DNA of 8,227 bases from an uncultured Clostridia bacterium. GTDB taxonomy: Bacteria > Bacillota > Clostridia > Oscillospirales > Ruminococcaceae. The notes beneath the pieces are model-generated. The model ran no database searches. It was not told where the DNA came from and saw only the letters and a program-made list of their open reading frames with translations. Below are positions 6,343 to 8,227 of this stretch, piece by piece (the first letter of the stretch is position 1; each line of letters opens with the position of its first letter). A program made the translations under genes and the position numbers. The stretch covers positions 1-8,227 of the forward strand of contig CAMEYZ010000089.1 of assembly GCA_945947715.1 (NCBI GenBank). The letters run 5' to 3'.

Positions 6343-7001
6343 TACTGCTGACTTTCGTCAATTTCCTCAGCGCTGCGGTCAACAATGGTCTCAGGACGCT
6401 TTTCAAGCTCTCTGAAAATATTGATGCCAACTCCGCTGACGGTGTACATTATCACTGCGGGACCAACAAGAAATCCCACGAAAAGCGTGGTTGTGTTCCA
6501 GATGATAAGGCACACCTCAATGAGTATTATTATCACAAGCAGAACAGAACGTCCGAAAAATCTCATGCTTATCTCAAAGGAATTTTTCAGGCTTCCCAGT
6601 ATGGAGTTCTGATATCTTGCCAGCAGCGGATAAACGTACAGATGCGCAAATCCGAGAATATATGCGGCAACAACTCCCACAATGATGAATAATATCCTGT
6701 GGTCCTCGGCGGCGCCCACCAGCTGGAAATCCAGATATACCGCCCATGCGCTGATTATTGTAATAAAGGACATCGGGAGCCCCTGCTTCCAGTTGCGCCT
6801 GAACTCGCGGATAAAATCATGTACGACCTTACCTTCCCTATCCTCAGACATTTTTAGAGTCACCGAGCAGGCTGCTATAGTCGAGATGCCGATTGTTACT
6901 ATCGGAATACTAAATAACATCCATATCAGATTAAGCTTTACCAGGTCCCAGAATCTGACCATAAATCTGTAAAGCTTGCTGTCAGTGCTGAAAATGCTCA
7001 T
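6342..7001 (-). CDS. DUF624 (YesL-family) membrane protein
   Basis: A 219-residue protein with a typical YesL start: FWDLVKLNLIWMLFSIPIVTIG (residues 17-38, quoted here in pieces as FWDLVKLNL and WMLFSIPIVTIG), followed by STIAACSVTLK. Hydrophobic segments lie at about 18-45, 76-96, 103-127, 152-170 and 172-192. The C-terminal tail (from about 196) is polar and acidic and should be cytosolic. YesL-type genes often neighbour carbohydrate uptake or polysaccharide-use genes in Firmicutes; no such genes are in view here, so no substrate can be proposed. GAAAGGAAG about 8 bases before the ATG is the ribosome site. It lies 72 bases downstream of the diguanylate cyclase gene on the same strand. Its stop codon coincides with the end of the 102-bp palindrome. 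Confidence 0.85.
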   Translation of the reverse strand: MSIFSTDSKLYRFMVRFWDLVKLNLIWMLFSIPIVTIGISTIAACSVTLKMSEDREGKVVHDFIREFRRNWKQGLPMSFITIISAWAVYLDFQLVGAAEDHRILFIIVGVVAAYILGFAHLYVYPLLARYQNSILGSLKNSFEISMRFFGRSVLLVIIILIEVCLIIWNTTTLFVGFLVGPAVIMYTVSGVGINIFRELEKRPETIVDRSAEEIDESQQ

Positions 7002-7028
7002 TTAGTTATCTTCCTTTCAAATCAAATA

Positions 7029-7067
7029 GGGCGCAAAGTTGCCGCATTATACGGTAAACCCGCGCCC
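7029..7067 (-). terminator. GC-rich hairpin between cyclase and DUF624 genes
   Basis: GGGCGC (7029-7034) pairs with GCGCCC (7062-7067), and an inner CCG / CGG stem (7042-7044 with 7052-7054) can form, giving an interrupted hairpin in the 72-base gap. On the minus strand the 3' side continues TATTTGATTT, which is only partly T-rich, so termination may be incomplete. It could act as an attenuator or processing site that lowers DUF624 expression relative to the cyclase gene. Confidence 0.4.
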
Positions 7068-7073
7068 CCTGCT

Positions 7074-8227
7074 TTATGTATCGTCCGAAGTTATTTCTTC
7101 TATCTCGTCGTTGGAATCAATATGTGAAAATTCAGATTCCAGGTCCCTTTCGGGAGTTTCCCCTGCACAAGCATAAGCAAAGTCGGATTTTCCGTGCTTC
7201 TTAATCTTATACATAGCAGCGTCCGCAGCTGCGATAAGCTCGGAGCTTGTATACCCGTTTTCCCCATAGAAGGAAATTCCGATGCTGCACTTGATACTGA
7301 GATGCTGCGTGCCGTCAACAGATTCTATTCCCTTGCCAAGGGTCTCGATAAGCTCGGAAGCAGCCTTTCCCGCATCTCCGATAAGCTTAAGACCGGTAAG
7401 ACAGACAATAAATTCATCGCCGCCAAAACGTCCGCCAAAGCCTCTTTCAAAGCATATCTCCTTTATAGTGTCTGCGGTGAACTTAAGCACTTCATCGCCG
7501 CATTTGTGACCATAATCATCATTAAAATGCTTGAAATCGTCCAGGTCCACAAACATGACTGCCGCAAGAGAGCTTTTCCCCTTGATTTGCTCCGTTTCGG
7601 CGCTTAAACGCTTCAGGAAGGTCTCACGGTTATAAAGCTGTGTGAGCGCATCTTGGCTTGCCTGGCGGATAAGACTTAGCTCGCTTTCCTTTTCACGGTC
7701 GATATCCACGATAACGCCCACAATAACTGTGGGAATATCACGGGAATCTCTGAGCTTGCTGGCACGAATCTTAAGCCAGCAGAAATCGCCGTATTTATTT
7801 TTAAAGCGGTACTCGCCTATCCATTTATCCTCGGAATTAAGCAGCCTGTTCAGGTCAGAGGTAAATCTTGCCTTGTCATCCTTGTATATGTATCCCTTGT
7901 AGAAAAAGCTTTCAGCAAGAGAATTGTCCTTAGGACGGAAGCTGAACTTCTTGTCAAAATTGTTGGACATAACGACAGTACCCTTCTGAGGATTGATCTC
8001 AAAAACAATATTGTCCGTCATTTCGGCAATGGTACGGTATCTGAGCTCACTTCCAGAAAGCTCGTCAATAAGCGAATTTACCAGATAACCCGCTGTGCAA
8101 AATTCATCCCCGGAATTGCACTCATATACTGCGGAATTATCGCCCTTGCGCCTTTTCTCAAGATATTCGATAAGCTTTTTCTGCGGTGAAAGGATAAACT
8201 GAATTGCAAAAAAAAGCAGAAGGATAT
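7074..8227 (-). CDS. Membrane-anchored PAS-GGDEF diguanylate cyclase, 5' end outside window
   Basis: The frame is open from the right edge to the TAA at 7074 (383 visible residues). An internal ATG at 8021 is not the start, because coding sequence continues upstream into a hydrophobic segment at the edge (ILLLFFAIQFIL), the end of a transmembrane helix. A charged linker, then a PAS domain (from VFEINPQKG to VIVGVIVDID), and a GGDEF domain follow. The cyclase domain shows DALTQLYNR, the metal-binding VDLDDFKHFNDDYGH, and an intact GGDEF signature at 7410-7424, so it should make cyclic di-GMP from two GTP. The inhibitory RxxD site five residues before GGDEF is absent (FERG there). The C-terminus is an acidic tail (about 30 residues). 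The missing N-terminal part probably holds further membrane helices or an outside sensor. The PAS ligand is unknown. Confidence 0.9.
   Translation of the reverse strand, partial: ILLLFFAIQFILSPQKKLIEYLEKRRKGDNSAVYECNSGDEFCTAGYLVNSLIDELSGSELRYRTIAEMTDNIVFEINPQKGTVVMSNNFDKKFSFRPKDNSLAESFFYKGYIYKDDKARFTSDLNRLLNSEDKWIGEYRFKNKYGDFCWLKIRASKLRDSRDIPTVIVGVIVDIDREKESELSLIRQASQDALTQLYNRETFLKRLSAETEQIKGKSSLAAVMFVDLDDFKHFNDDYGHKCGDEVLKFTADTIKEICFERGFGGRFGGDEFIVCLTGLKLIGDAGKAASELIETLGKGIESVDGTQHLSIKCSIGISFYGENGYTSSELIAAADAAMYKIKKHGKSDFAYACAGETPERDLESEFSHIDSNDEIEEITSDDT

Noticed and set aside
7046..7051. TATAAT on the minus strand as a promoter for the DUF624 gene
   Set aside because: No -35-like hexamer stands 16-18 bases upstream, and the sequence is the loop of the GC-rich hairpin.

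Overview
The window most likely comes from a Ruminococcus-like member of the Oscillospiraceae (Bacillota). This is inferred from the AAAGGA-type ribosome binding sites, the moderate GC content, and the gene families present: a VTC/DUF4956/carbohydrate-binding lipoprotein cassette, a YesL-type DUF624 protein, and a ClpS-ClpA pair in what looks like a Firmicute. No rRNA, tRNA, CRISPR array or transposase gene was seen.

Layout. (1) Positions 1-2320, minus strand: a compact operon read right to left. It encodes a VTC-domain protein (polyphosphate polymerase fold), a multi-pass DUF4956 membrane protein that overlaps it by 8 bases, and a lipoprotein with a beta-helical DUF4353-type carbohydrate-binding region that runs off the left edge. 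(2) Positions 2321-2616: a divergent intergenic region with a good plus-strand promoter (TTGCAA-17-TATAAT) and a leader of about 120 nt. (3) Positions 2617-6186, plus strand: clpS, a ClpA-type unfoldase gene split into two frames by a one-base shift in an A6 run, and a Ca2+/Na+ antiporter of the YrbG type, all closely spaced. (4) Positions 6187-6341: a strong intrinsic terminator followed by a 102-bp imperfect palindrome that touches the stop codon of the convergent gene. (5) Positions 6342-8227, minus strand: a DUF624 membrane protein, preceded by a membrane-anchored PAS-GGDEF diguanylate cyclase whose 5' end lies beyond the right edge.

How the parts may work together. The left operon pairs a putative cytosolic polyphosphate-chain enzyme with a membrane protein and an exported lipoprotein, resembling an envelope-associated synthesis or transfer system. 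The clp operon encodes an adaptor (ClpS) and its AAA+ partner (ClpA, with an IGF loop for ClpP docking). ClpS lacks the histidine that normally holds the N-degron amino group. ClpA would be a normal 736-residue protein if one base were restored or a -1 frameshift occurred. The most unusual items are the split clpA, the altered ClpS pocket, the VTC/DUF4956/lipoprotein cassette and the 102-bp palindrome.
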